Shown here: positions 1 through 10,958 of the stretch, piece after piece
How positions within the stretch are numbered: the first letter of the stretch is position 1
Layout: each line of letters opens with the position of its first letter
NCBI GenBank assembly: GCA_036365145.1
Contig: JAEOAD010000004.1
Coordinates: forward strand, 49,506,001 to 49,570,000
DNA from: Orientallactaga sibirica
Lineage: Eukaryota > Chordata > Mammalia > Rodentia > Dipodidae
Reading direction: 5' to 3'
DNA length: 64,000 nucleotides
Notes under the pieces: model-generated
The model's database searches: none
Told to the model about the DNA's origin: nothing
What the model saw: only the letters and a program-made list of their open reading frames with translations
Translations under genes and position numbers: made by a program

Positions 1-292
1 TAGGGCATCTGTACCTTTGCAAGTTATCAACTCTGAAATTAAAAGCCAGTGAGTTGTTTTTCTAAAACTCTACATGCTTATGAGTCATTTTTACAATAAT
101 CATTATCGTCATAAATTAGAATTTCCTCCCCAAAGGATAAGCAGGAATAGATGTTAATCATAACTGAAGCTGAATGCTCTGTATGTTTTCCTTTATTCAT
201 AGAATAATCAATGCACTAATTTCAACAGCTATTAAGTTCTCACAAGTTTCCAGTTTTATCAAACCAGACAGAAGAACTTTAAACCATGTTTT

Positions 293-366
293 GGTGCTAG
301 GCATTGAACCCAGGGCTTTAAGCATATTAGCCAAGCACTCTACCACTGAGCTACAGCCCTGGCTAG
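293..366 (-). mobile_element. ID SINE
   Basis: Read on the minus strand this is a tRNA-Ala-like ID head: a GTAGCTCAGTGGTAGAGTGC A-box region, then GGTTCAATGCC as the B box. It stops after the head with no long A tail. The match is to the family as remembered. Confidence 0.8.
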
Positions 367-1787
367 GGAATGTGCATCCTCATGTTGTTTGTGTACTAGT
401 TTAAGTTGGAGAACCTTTCCCTTGATAATGGGTCATTGAAGAAATTGAAGCTACAAAGTAGGGTGAGGGGCTAAGTATTTCTGAAGAGTTCTCTGCTAGC
501 TGTATGGAGGTAGGCAGGGCATTTACTTTTCATGATTGTAAACTGGACTATTTTGAAAATAGGATAGTTTCAGTTACAAGATAGAAGATTGGGAGAACCA
601 AAAGAGATGAAATAATATTTGGGATATAGAGAATGAACTAGGTTAATACCTCATTTTTTTAAAGTAACTAGAAGTATGATATTTTACTTATTTAATCTTT
701 TTATAGAAGCTGCTTCATTGGATCAAGATATCACATGTAAAATGACAGGAAACAAAAGGACAGTAAATCAGAACTACCAAGAATAGTGGAAGAAATAGTA
801 TAACCATCTATATGATATAAGAGGATGAAAATTAAGGCAACAGTAACAGGATGAGAATGGAGTCATGCAACACCATGGAGTAAGTTAGAGGATTCAGTTG
901 CCAATTAAATGGAAAAAGGCAAGAAAAAAAATAGTTAAATTAAAATAAAATCATTATTTTGGCATTATTGGAATGTGAGACCAATTCAGAATGGTTTTAA
1001 CCTTAATAAGAGCAAGCCATGCCAAAATAAGTACAGCTAAATGTATTTCACTGATCACCTTTGTGAGTAAGGCTCGTTCCTCTGCATTTGTTCACGCCAT
1101 GTCGTGTTTTATGCTGTTGTGTAGGTCTCTTAACTATGCTGTAAATACCAAAGCTACAGCATCCACTTTTGCCTTATATTTCTACACTGATTCACAGATG
1201 AACACATCGTAGGACCTTCAGTCATGGTCGCATATACACAAATGGGATACATTACATGGGATTCTCACTGGAAGTCACACTTTCCGGTTTAATATCATTT
1301 TCAGAGTGTCTATCAACGGATGTCTCTGTTTTGAAACAAAGTCATACCTAAACCCCATCCCCCAAAGTCAGTTGTCCTCTGGCAGTGTTCTGCCTTTGGA
1401 AAATCCAAACGAAGGTGTTCCTGTCAACCACCATTATTTAGGACATTGTATATCATAGCAGGGAATAGTTCGTCTCTGAGCCCTGTGTGAACTATAGCAG
1501 ATGGCTTTCCAGATGTTTTTCCTAGTTAAAAGCAGCCATTAGTTTGACTTTGGAGAAGTGACCTGGGTTTGCCTGTGGTCTTTCAGAGTGAATTCTGAAA
1601 AAAAATCTTTCTATGAGCAGAGTGAAAGCCAATAATACTTATAACACCAAAATGGCTAAAACAAAATTTAAAGGGAATAGAAAGATTGAAAGCTTTGGCT
1701 TTTAATTGCTAACATTCTTCCAATTTAAGACAGCTTTAAAATAAAGGGATTGTGTGAGACGTGGAAGATTTTACCTAGCATTTGACT
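367..1787. other. Unassigned AT-rich DNA
   Basis: No SINE, LTR or coding exon could be recognised. A 73-codon open frame at 991-1212 has no recognisable domain and is within chance expectation. Confidence 0.5.
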
Positions 1788-1905
1788 TATAACTGAGGAG
1801 ACAGTCTCACGCACCTCAGGTGACAGATGAGGTCTGTGGTCACACAGGCAGAGTCAGGTTTACAATCCAGTTCCTGTAGCAGTCTGTCCAGTGTATAAGG
1901 ACTCT
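1788..1905 (+). mobile_element. MIR-like fragment
   Basis: A degraded MIR core: a GAGGAGACAG segment, then GGTCACACAGGCAGAGTCAGG and a following ATCCAG, in the order seen in MIR elements. Very diverged, so the ends are approximate. Confidence 0.45.
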
Positions 1906-2267
1906 ATCTCAGGTTTATTTTGAATAAGTGGCCTATTTTACAGTCTCACTTATACCTATTGTCCATTTATTTTTCAAATTTTCTTTCATTTCTTCAGTGG
2001 TTATCACTATTTTCTTCATGATTTGTTATTAATAAAGTTTTGCCCAATGGATTGTACTCTAATATAAACCAGAAAACATCATAATTGGTCATTTGGTTCA
2101 TATTAAATCCATTTCAGTGCAAAACAGTTATTTCTACAGAACCCAGAACAACTGAGAAAGAAAATTTTGTGGTCGGTCAAATGAAAAGAACCACATGGTG
2201 ATTCGGAACTTGAGTCAGTGAAAAGCATTTGTAGCTAGTTTGCTTAAACATTAGCACTAGTAGCAAG

Positions 2268-2366
2268 CTTTTTTTTTTTTTTCGTTTTAACGAGGTTATG
2301 GGATAGAACCTGGGGCCCTGCACGTGATAGGGAGCCCTCTATCCCTGAGCTACACACCCTGCCCTA
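2268..2366 (-). mobile_element. ID SINE with A tail
   Basis: The run of 14 T at 2269-2282 is the tail of a minus-strand element. The head reads GTGTAGCTCAGGGATAGAGG and a B-box-like AGGTTCTATCC. It is more diverged than the copy at 293-366. Confidence 0.75.
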
Positions 2367-2382
2367 TACCAAACTTTTCATA

Positions 2383-2516
2383 GGCACTTTTATATTTAAC
2401 CCTTATGGTGAATGATGAGGTATCTTTACACTTTAATAAATGGAGGCTCAGAAATATTAAATAACTCACTCAAGGTCATACTGAGAAAATGGGTCAGAGC
2501 CTGGAAACTGGTCTCT
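2383..2516 (+). mobile_element. MIR fragment
   Basis: Shows the MIR order: ATTTAACCCTTATGGTGA, GGAGGCTCAGAAATATTAAA, CTCAAGGTCATACTGAG, then GGGTCAGAGCCTGGAA. An old mammal-wide SINE. Confidence 0.7.
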
Positions 2517-3654
2517 CAACCTGGAACTGGGTGACTACACAGCCCCCATCCTTGCTCTTTTGTGTCAGTGTTCATCTCAAAGTGGAGCATCATGGGAACT
2601 CTTTCAAGACTCATGGGCAGCCATGGGAACCTTCTCTCTGAGGGTCCATAGTATTCACTGGGGTAGAGATGGCAGGAAGTATTCATAATGTAGGTGGCTT
2701 CATATACTACAGAGAGTTGTTCAAACAGAAATTGGGAAAAACCACTTTGATTCAAGTTCTTTGCTTTATCTTGTGGAAAATGCTGATTTATAACAGATTT
2801 TTAGGACTCACAGAAAAATATGTTTGAAGCCTACAACCACACACCTTGGTAACACAAAATGGTACAAATAGGTTAATATTTCTTCTCTCAAGCTGTGGAT
2901 TGCCACATTATAGTGGATATAACTTCTCTCCCTCTTCATTTCATAACCTTCCCTGTTTCCTTTCTGTTTAAGTAGGGATTTTGTCATGAACTTGCTGTTA
3001 TGTGTCATAACTTAACTATAACAGAAATTGTTAATAACCTTGCATTTTTAAGTAAAATATACATCTATCAGCTTCAGAATAATTTTAAATGATTGAAAAA
3101 ATTCATTGAAAAATCAAATTACATCAGATTTCTGCAAATTATTTTGCATCATATTTTATCTCATGCTATGTATTTTATTTTACCAGAAACATAACCTGAA
3201 AAATCTTAATACATTTAATTCTTTGAAAGCAGTAAATTCTGCATTTATATTTAGGGAGGGTATAGAAAATATCACTTAAGTCTTCATTCTAGCCTTGCTC
3301 TGGCATTGTTGGTGGCCTTGGCTAAAAAAGAGCCTTAATTCCTTGAGATCTAATTCATTCACTGAAAAACCGAAATGAATCACAAATACCTAACTCAGAA
3401 TCTATAAACTTAGAGAATCATGGAAAAACAGTTTGACTACATAAAATCAGATAAAAATGGGCAGAATAGGGTTTTATACAAATCCCTCCGTATCCTTAAA
3501 AAAAACACCTTCCAAGTGTCACATGCTTTAGTTGCTTAGTTAATTATTTGTTCAACAGAATGGAGCTAGTCCATACTACACAATGCGAAACACACACAGA
3601 CACAGACACAGACATACACACACATGTAAATTTATATATATTTATATATATTTT
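2517..3654. other. Unassigned DNA with a CA-rich tract
   Basis: No gene seen. Possible MIR remnant near 3290-3400 (CTTGCTCTGGCATTG). A mixed CACAGA/CACACA tract at 3589-3625 is followed by an AT-rich TATATTTATATATA run that leads into the tail of the B1 at 3655. Confidence 0.45.
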
Positions 3655-3768
3655 TTTTCAAGGCAGGGCTTCACTCTAGCTCAGACTCAGTTGGAACTCA
3701 TTCAGCAGTCCTAGTTGTCACATCCAGAGTACTGGAACTAACAATATGCCCTACCATATCCAGCCACC
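3655..3768 (-). mobile_element. B1 SINE, diverged
   Basis: Minus-strand B1: a T-rich tail, AGGCAGGGCTTCACTCTAG, then CAGAGTACTGGAACTAACA, and it ends near CCATATCCAGCC. Many substitutions. Confidence 0.7.
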
Positions 3769-4355
3769 AGCAGATTTTGACATAGCCTTATGAATGCATT
3801 CAAACTACTGAAGTCTTTGTTATCACATGAAACATCTTAACTGAATGACTTATTAATAATATTTTATGTATCCTCAGCCTCTTGAACTCCACACTGAAAT
3901 ATACCTAGCTTGGACTTTTGCCAGAATGGTGTTTATGAATCATTAGTATATTTTTACTAATCTAAAACAAAGGTTAAACACTTTGCATGGTATTTTCAAT
4001 TCAGAAAATATTTATGCAGAACGAATCCTATATCAAAACTACATGTTTGGAATGAATTACCAGAGTGGGAAAAGAAAGCAATTAGCATTTAGAAAATGCC
4101 ATACTCTGAGGTTTCAAAGAACTGTTAAAAAAAAAAGCAATTTAGACATTGATATGGGTGATTAAGTAGAAAGATTTCATATGTTTATGAATTAGAAAGA
4201 CCAGTCTCAGCTAGCACATTCTATCAGTAAAGGGAAACAAAAAAAAATATATGTTACTTGTCACAGTGGAAGTGACAAAGAATACTCACTTTCATATCTA
4301 ACTGAAAGTTGAGGGATTTCTTTTTCTTTTCTCCTTCCTTCCTTTTCTCTTCTTT

Positions 4356-4370
4356 AATTTTTAAAAACAT

Positions 4371-4405
<35 letters not shown>

Positions 4406-4603
4406 TTTGAGAGCATGAACTTAAGAGGGAGATATAGAGAGGAAAAGAAAGAAATGGCACACCAGGGCTTCTATCTAATGCAAATGAACTCCAGACACAT
4501 GCACCACCTTGTGCATCTGGTTTATGTGGATACCAGGAATTCAAAAATGGGTCCTTAGGCTTTGCAGGAAAGTGCCTTAATGACTAAGCTGTCTCTCCAT
4601 CCC
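4356..4603 (-). mobile_element. Dip SINE (B2 superfamily), minus strand
   Basis: Begins on the plus strand with an expanded (TTTA)n tail at about 4370-4408, then CACACCAGGGCTTCTA, AACTCCAGACACATGCACCA and GTGCATCTGGTTTATGTGG. It ends at the tRNA-like head near AGCTGTCTCTCCATCCC. First member of a five-SINE pile that runs to 5771. Confidence 0.85.
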
Positions 4604-4605
4604 TT

Positions 4606-4724
4606 CTCTTTCTTTTCTGACGGAAGGTGTCACTTTGGCCCTGGTTGACCTGGATCTGATAGTGATCCTACTACCTTAGCCTCCTGACTGCTGGGCTCAA
4701 AGCTGTGAGTCACTGTGTCTGGTT
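4606..4724 (-). mobile_element. B1 SINE, diverged
   Basis: Directly abuts the Dip copy at 4356-4603. Minus-strand B1 landmarks are GGTGTCACTTTGGCCCTGG, CCTGACTGCTGGGCTCAAAG and a truncated GTGTCTGG end. Confidence 0.7.
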
Positions 4725-5064
4725 AGAGGTGTTTATTTCTAAAAGCAGCCTTTGATCTCCAGATATATGACAATCAGACACTAACTTAACCATTAAGACA
4801 ATTAAAATTCACTTTTAAGTGATTCCCAGAAATATGAATAACTTTGTTCAGGGTCACCCAACTAGTAAAAGCCATAATAAAAGCTGAAGGAATCTGAGAT
4901 TCACTCATAACTACGGGGATTCTGAAATCTCAAGATCTTGGAAATTCTTAGAGGCCTCTATAGTGATCTGAATTAAAGAAAGAAATGTATAAGAGAAAGG
5001 AATGTGACTACTATGAGTAGTGGGAACAAAGAAGAGACAGAAAATATTGGAATTAATAATGCTC
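4725..5064. other. Unassigned DNA
   Basis: No gene seen. The stretch around 4848-4905 (GGGTCACCCAACTAGTAAAAG) may be a MIR remnant. Confidence 0.4.
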
Positions 5065-5138
5065 TAGAACAATGCTAGGAGGATAGCAAATTTGTGGGCC
5101 AGTCTGGGCTACATAGTAAGAGCCTGTCTCAGTCTTAT
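5065..5138 (+). mobile_element. B1 SINE, 3' fragment
   Basis: Only the right part of a plus-strand B1 remains: GCCAGTCTGGGCTACATAG then GAGCCTGTCTCAGTCT. The left half is missing. Confidence 0.55.
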
Positions 5139-5140
5139 TT

Positions 5141-5377
5141 TTTGTTAATATTTATTTACTTAGTTGAGAGAGAGAGAGAGAGAGGGAGAGAGAGAGAGAC
5201 ATATGAGGCAGAAAGAAAGTGTGTATGTATGTGTATGTGTGAGACAAAGAGAGAGAGAGAACAAAAGAGAATGGGCATACCAGGCCTCCTGCCATTGCAA
5301 ATGAACTCCACACTTTGGAGTGGCACTTTGGGCATCTGGCTTTATGTGGGTACTGGACAACTGAAACTGAATTATCT
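5141..5377 (-). mobile_element. Dip SINE with expanded GA tract
   Basis: The TC-rich segment of this minus-strand copy appears on the plus strand as long (GA)n runs at 5165-5200 and 5242-5265, with a TATGTATGTG interruption. Then come GCCATTGCAAATGAACTCCA and GGCATCTGGCTTTATGTGGG. The tRNA-like head is lost where the next SINE begins. The open frames here on both strands are products of the low-complexity tract. Confidence 0.8.
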
Positions 5378-5500
5378 GGGGGCTGGGGAGACAGCTCAGT
5401 GCATAAGTCTCCTGTACCTGAGTTCAGATCCTCAGGCCCCATGGAAAATACAGAAACCATGGCAAGCTTCTGTAATCCCAGTGCTTACTGTGAAACTGGA
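5378..5500 (+). mobile_element. B4-like SINE fragment
   Basis: Starts GGCTGGGGAGACAGCTCAGT, with a B-box-like GAGTTCAGATCC and then TCTGTAATCCCAGTGCTTAC. This is the order of an ID/B1 composite (B4). The 3' half is not recognisable. Confidence 0.55.
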
Positions 5501-5559
5501 TGGTTAGGATTTGCAAGCAAGAACCTTCAATCACTTAGTCATCTTTATATCCCCTGACT

Positions 5560-5771
5560 CAATTTTTGTTTTTATTTATTTATTTACTACAGACAGAGAA
5601 AGGGAGATAGAGAGAGTGAGAATGGGTGTGCCAGAGCCTCTAGCCATTGTAAACGAACTCCAGGTTCATGCGCCACCATGTGCATCTGCTTATGTGGGGC
5701 CTGGGGAATTGAACCGGGGTCCTTAGGCTTCACAGGCATGTGCCTTTACTGCTAAGCCATCTCTCTAGCCC
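5560..5771 (-). mobile_element. Dip SINE
   Basis: Complete on the minus strand: a (TTTA) tail, an AGAGAGTGAG tract, GCCATTGTAAACGAACTCCA, CCACCATGTGCATCTG, GAATTGAACCGGGGTCCTTA (B box) and CTAAGCCATCTCTCTAGCCC (head). Confidence 0.88.
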
Positions 5772-6982
5772 TCAATTTTTTAAAAAGAAGATATTTTATA
5801 GTGAAAGAAGCTTCTTTAATATAACACAAATATATTTCATGAGTGCATCTCTATCACATATGTTTTATACATTAACAAATTTTATTCACAAAAATTATAA
5901 GCTTATTACTTAAATTTACTTTCAAATATTTTCAATTTCTGTTACCATTTGGTAGTAAGCTGTGGTACTGTGATTTAGCATTTGATCAATTAATAAGTAG
6001 TGAGAACTGGAAAATGAAAAACTGTTACAGGCAAGCCAATAGACATGTTTTGAATTTTTGACTTAAGGTCTCTCACTGGCTTGAGCTTATGAAGAAAGTG
6101 CTGATGTTAATACTTTCCACAGCATTTTTTAAGACCTGCTGGGTATTAGGTATAGGACGATGAGTAATATGGGATAAGGCTTCAAGGAGGTCACAATATA
6201 GAAAACTGTGGCTGGCTATTAAATGCACAGTGATTTCTTCAGGTACCTGAATGCAGATGCTTCTACTTCCTAGCCATTCTAATCTATAAAATGAGGGCAC
6301 TTTTAGTACACATTACTAATTACTATCAGGCAGACATGTTTAAACAAGAATGGGGTTAGAACCATCCCTGGTCTTCTGCAAACTATTAGTCAATGATGGC
6401 AGAACCTACAGTGGATCCAGTCAGAGCAGAATGGATGGGAGATGAAGAGACTATCTAGGAGTGCAGAGAAGGACGGCCCAGAGAGCAGAAGGTGGTGCAT
6501 CTGGGTGACTGGTGACAAGGAGATTATGGAGGGTAGTAGTGAAAAATATAAAAAGAAAGAGAGGTGGGAAGTAAGTGAGGCACTTCATGAACTTCATGGC
6601 CAGGGGATGCAATGTGAGGGTGTCTTTGAGGGAGAGGTTCAGGGACCAGAGACTGGAGGCTAAAATTCAGTGTCTTCCTGTGATGGAAACTTCTGAGGAA
6701 TTTCTGTAGACAGTGTTAAGGGGACACCTGGATGCAGATGGTGTAGCATTCATCCAGCAAAGGTGGAGATGGTTTTATTTCTTTCATAAATAGTCAAATG
6801 GGGTTTAATGATGGGGGTACAGTCAAAAAGATGTCTTAATGGCTTTATGTTGTTCCTTGTGTGACCACCAGAGTGTAATTGTACAAAACTACACGGCCCT
6901 GATTTGCCATTGACAAAAATCTCATAATGTTTTCATGTAAAATTTTTATTTGAAGGATTTGTTCATTGAAAAATACTTTCAA
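5772..6982. other. Unassigned DNA, possible L2 remnant
   Basis: No gene seen. 6120-6300 resembles a degraded minus- or plus-strand L2 segment (GGGTATTAGGTATAGG, AAGGAGGTCACAATATAG), at low confidence. The purine-rich stretch 6420-6660 stays open for 73 codons but has no domain. Confidence 0.4.
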
Positions 6983-7218
6983 GGGCTGGAGAGATGGCTG
7001 AGTGGTTAAGGTGCCTGCCTGCCAAGCCTAAGCATGCCCTTCGATTCTCCAGGTCCGACATTTAGCCAGAAGCAAAAGGGTGCAATGCTGCACTTTCCCA
7101 CAAGGGGGTGCACACATCTAGAGTTAGTTCACAGCAGCTGAGAGGTTGCTGGCGCTCCTGTTCTCTCTCTCTCTCTCTTTCTGTCTCTTGCTCAAAAACA
7201 AAAACAAAAACAAAAACA

Positions 7219-7260
<42 letters not shown>

Positions 7261-7265
7261 AAAAA
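6983..7265 (+). mobile_element. Dip SINE, long-middle variant with CAAAAA tail
   Basis: Head GGGCTGGAGAGATGGCTGAG, TTCGATTCTCC B box. The middle is longer than usual: after GCCAGAAGCAAAAGGGTGCA come ATGCTGCACTTTCCC and GGGGTGCACACATCTAG, then CAGCAGCTGAGAGGTTGCTG. It shares this middle with the copy at 59812-60075. The tail is a (CAAAAA)n array from about 7194 that turns into (CAAAA)n. Confidence 0.85.
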
Positions 7266-7269
7266 CTTT

Positions 7270-7404
7270 CAAGAGCCAGTCATGGTGGGCCTTTAATCCC
7301 AGCACTGGAAGGCTGAGATAGGAAGATCACTATGATTTTGAGCCCAGCCTGGAAGTACAGGTTATATTCCAAGTCATTCTAAGTTAGGATGAGACCTTAC
7401 CTAG

Positions 7405-7433
<29 letters not shown>
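7270..7433 (+). mobile_element. B1 SINE
   Basis: Begins AGCCAGTCATGGTGGGCCTT TAATCCCAGCAC and ends GAGACCTTACCTAG followed by 28-29 A to 7433. It lies directly behind the Dip tail. Confidence 0.85.
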
Positions 7434-7436
<3 letters not shown>

Positions 7437-8547
7437 AACTTTCCAGATAAATGTTATTGCTCCTATCTCAGGTATAAAACCTTATGATGTGTATGTGTGT
7501 GTGTGTGTTAATATATTCATCATCTCAATTACTCATGTTTCACTCATGACAAGAACAACTATAATCTACTCATTTAGTCAAAATATTGACTACAACACAC
7601 TATCATCATCTATCCGTATCTTTTACACTAGATCTCTCCTTGTGCACATCCACACATCTGCTTTTTTGCAATTTTTACCTGCATTTCCCCACTTCTTCTT
7701 CCCTTATAAAGACCCTGCCTACCAGTATTTATTCTTTATCTCCATATATGACTTCCTTAAAATATTTGAAATCAAAATATAAATTAACTGAAGCTTCAGA
7801 TCAAGAATTCAATTTTGGAATAACTTTGAGAGTGTGTATTTAATTATTTAGTAAATGTACAGCATGGAAGAAACAGTTCTAAACACTTCATGAATATTAA
7901 TGAATCAAAGTTGGATGAGAGGAGGTGATAAATAAAATAGAGATTTCCCCACTCACCCAGTGTATCGGTGGCTCTGAAACCTTCATATACTCATTTAACA
8001 AAGCAAGGCCTGCACAATAAGCACTTTCTCCTTCCTCCGGAACCTTCCATTTTCCCTCACATTTTTGTGTGAACAATTGTTTTGGAAAGATCTTCTGGGA
8101 TGAAAACTTTTTACACTATTTTAAGTTTGACTTGGTAGATTATGTGTAGAAAGTGAAAGAACATTAGAAAAATAAAGCATGTAGAGAACACACTATGTGC
8201 TCATGCTCATTTGGAAAGAGAAAGGCAGTGTAGTTCCCCCAGGGCAAGTGAGGAGAATCAGCCAGCCAGACAGTCGGCTCACTCTGACAAGTAGGACATG
8301 GTGAGGGCATGGCCTTGGTGATATGTAGACATGGCTCTCAACACTGTCTCTACCATTATTCAGGACTACTGTGGGGCTTTCTGGAAATAATTTAATGTGT
8401 CATTAGAACAGAGAAAGTTGCCAACAGGATGACACTTGGCAACATATAGACTAGACTCCACCCCTGGGGCATTTTCTATACATGACTGTGAACCACCTGG
8501 GTATAATTACAGAAGTTGCAAAACTTTTTCACATATAAGGTATGTCT
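7434..8547. other. Unassigned DNA
   Basis: Holds a short (TG)n at 7489-7508. 7840-7925 has an L2-like look (ATTTAGTAAATGTACAGC ... GTTCTAAACACTTC). No gene seen. The 97-codon frame at 7489-7782 starts in the TG repeat and resembles nothing I know. Confidence 0.4.
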
Positions 8548-8748
8548 TTTTTTAATTTATTTTTATTTATTTATTAGAGAGAGAGAGAATGAGAGAGAAT
8601 TTGTGCACCAGTGCCTCTAGCCACTGCAAATGAACTCCAGACGCATGCGCCACCATGTGCATCTAGCTTATGTGGGACCTGGAGAATTGAAGCTGGGTCC
8701 TTAGGCTTCATAGGCAAGCACCTTAACTGCTAAGCTATCTCTCCAGCC
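8548..8748 (-). mobile_element. Dip SINE
   Basis: Near-consensus minus-strand copy: (TTTA) tail, AACTCCAGACGCATGCGCCA, GTGCATCTAGCTTATGTGGG, GGTCCTTAGGCTTCATAGGC and CTAAGCTATCTCTCCAGCCC. TAAGGTATGTCTTT occurs at 8537-8550 and again at 8751-8764, a likely target duplication. Confidence 0.9.
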
Positions 8749-9168
8749 CATAAGGTATGTCTTTATATACTCTGGTCCTCAGGAATGGAGCTATTGTGTA
8801 GAAGAAGGAAAGACTGAATTTTTGTTTTGGATTAGTTTTTTTTTTTTTTGACAGGAATTATTATTTTGAAAATAACATCACTGAGTAATAACATTGCTAT
8901 GACCTTTGAATCCACAAAACAGTCACTGAAATCAGTCTGCCTTTGAACTTGCCTCATTGATAACAAGTTCCTCTCCTTCATGGAGAATAAGTTTAAATTA
9001 TGTTCCTGACTGCATCCCTGCCCCAGGCTATTTGTACACTTCTCCTTTATATTGCACATAGGGTATTATCTTCACGTCACTGAGATAGTCCATGCAGTTA
9101 AGTTTATTCCTGAGCTTCCTGGAGGAAAATAAAGATACCTCATAAAATAGCTGCTATGAAAATGGGGA
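8749..9168. other. Unassigned DNA
   Basis: A T-run at 8836-8849 could be a retroposon tail, but no element could be named beside it. No gene seen. Confidence 0.4.
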
Positions 9169-9381
9169 TTGGGCTGGAGAGATAGCTTAGCAGTTAAGAT
9201 GCTTGCTTGTAAAGCCAAAGGACCCAGATTTGATTCTCCAGAACCCACGTAAGCCAGATGCCCAGGTGGCACATACATATGGAGTTCATTTGTAGTGGCT
9301 GGAGGCCCTGGCACAACCATTCTCTCTCTATCTACCTTTTCCTTTCTCTCAAATAAGTAAATTAAAAATTAAAAAAAAAAA
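9169..9381 (+). mobile_element. Dip SINE
   Basis: Complete plus-strand copy: GGGCTGGAGAGATAGCTTAG, TTTGATTCTCC B box, AACCCACGTAAGCCAGATGC, AGTGGCTGGAGGCCCTGGC, TC-rich segment and A-rich tail. GAAAATGGGGATTG before it and ACAATGGGGATTGG after it (9390-9403) suggest an AATGGGGATTG target duplication. Confidence 0.9.
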
Positions 9382-10299
9382 GTTTAACACAATGGGGATT
9401 GGAGTACGACAATGTGTCAGAGAATCATAAAACTGTTCTCAAATCATTCATTTTCTCTTATGCTATGGGGATCTGGGAATGAAGTTCATTTCTTGACTTT
9501 AATGTTTCAAGTAGTGACTGACCATTTTAGTTCACATGCTGTAGGAAATGGAAAACAGTGGAGAACACAGGAAGACCCTGGTGCCTGGTGCCTGTGTCAC
9601 ACAAGAGCCCAGTCACCAAGGTGCACAGGGCTTCAGCTGGAAAGTTCAGGCTACAGACTTGGGCAAGATGCTTGAGGCTGTTATATGTCTATAATTTTGG
9701 AAAATATACTTCCAGCATCCGGTCTCATGCCAGCTGCTAGTCTTGAAACACAGTCAAAAGTAATTTCAGGCAGTGATATATAACAGCTTTGCTTTGTGTA
9801 CTGGAGGCAAGTTGGGTTTTAATAATTTGGTAAACATTTTACATAAAATTAATCACAAATATGTGACTATTCATTATGTTTAAAGTCACACTGCCCAGTA
9901 TGTTAGAAGAGGCAAAATAAAAAAAATCAAAAATGATTTTTAAAAACTGGTATTACTTAAAAGAGACAAATTTTGTTCTCTAGTCCTTTTTTCATGTTAT
10001 GCCCAGTTTATCTATACTACATTTCCCAGAATGTCATTTACATATGTTCCAGGCAAAATATTGCAGATTCCTTTGAGTCAAACTAGTTCCATGTAGTACT
10101 AAACATATTCCACTCCTGATGGACTGTTTGGCTGACTCAAATGCTTCCTTCTCTGAAGGCTGTATCAAAATGCTTTTTAGCCCAGACATGGCCCTGCGCC
10201 CACTAACTGGCCCTGCGCCCACTAACTGACCATTTTATGTCAAAAAGGCATTTCTAGTAATCTTCGGCTTACATGAAATAAATTGGAATGTTTACCAAA
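9382..10299. other. Unassigned DNA with a 19-bp tandem duplication
   Basis: No gene or dated repeat seen. A perfect 19-bp unit is repeated once at 10190-10227 (see separate entry). Confidence 0.4.
10190..10227. repeat. Perfect 19-bp tandem duplication
   Basis: The unit GGCCCTGCGCCCACTAACT occurs at 10190-10208 and 10209-10227 without mismatch. It is GC-rich compared with its surroundings. Confidence 0.95.
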
Positions 10300-10605
10300 C
10301 ATCTGTGTGCATATATGTGTTACTGTGGGTGCATGAGGGCCATAGTGTGCATGTGGATGTCAAAGAATGACTTCAGGGGTTGGTCTTCATCTTTACTTGT
10401 TCACTGCTGCATACATCAGGCTAGCTGGCCTGTTTGCTTCTGGGCGTTCTCCTGTCTTCATCTCCTATCTCGTTATTGTTGCTCTGGGATTACACACCCT
10501 TGCTACAGTGTCCGGTTTTCACATGGGTTTTTGGGATCCAACTCATCCTCACACTTGCACGGCAAGCATTTTACCCACTGAGCCATATCCCTATGCCCAT
10601 ATTTT
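10300..10605 (-). mobile_element. B4 SINE
   Basis: Minus-strand B4: a TG-rich start (the CA tail), GCATGTGGATGTCAAAGAAT, GCTCTGGGATTACACACCC (B1-like middle) and then the ID-like head seen as GGCAAGCATTTTACCCACTG AGCCATATC. Overlapping open frames of 88-104 codons here are repeat-derived. Confidence 0.8.
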
Positions 10606-10768
10606 TTTTCCTCAAGAAAATGAGAAAAAAAATCTGTTTGGTGCTAAGAAACAGAGAGGGAGAGACAGAGACTGCTTTTGACCCATTAACTTTCCACTAA
10701 TGAACTAAGATAAATTCTTGCTTTATACCTCTAGTGTATATTTCTGAACAGATTGTTGGCAGGCACTA

Positions 10769-10770
<2 letters not shown>

Positions 10771-10802
<32 letters not shown>

Positions 10803-10946
10803 GGTTTTTTCGAGGTAGGGTTTCACTCTAGTCCAGGCTGACCTGGAATTAACTATGTAGTCTCAGGGTGGCCTCGAACTCTTGGCGATCCTACTACCTC
10901 TGCCTCCCGAGTGCTGGGATTAAAGGCGTGCGCCACCACGCCCGGC
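10771..10946 (-). mobile_element. B1 SINE, young, with target duplication
   Basis: Minus-strand full B1: 29-30 T tail, CGAGGTAGGGTTTCACTC, CTATGTAGTCTCAGGG, CCGAGTGCTGGGATTAAAGG, CGTGCGCCACCACGCCCGGC. AGGCACTATCTT at 10761-10772 recurs at 10947-10958, a clear target duplication. CpG sites are well preserved. Confidence 0.96.
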
Positions 10947-10958
10947 AGGCACTATCTT

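Noticed and set aside
293..366. tRNA-like A and B boxes here and in all Dip copies
   Set aside because: These are SINE heads, not tRNA genes: no cloverleaf with an acceptor stem is kept and retroposon bodies or tails follow.
5094..5507. A 137-codon frame and its minus-strand partners
   Set aside because: They run through GA/TC low-complexity sequence and parts of two SINEs; the Glu/Arg and Ser/Leu repeats are simple-sequence translations.
10190..10227. Direct repeats considered as a CRISPR-like array
   Set aside because: Two adjacent units without spacers in a mammalian genome; a simple tandem duplication.
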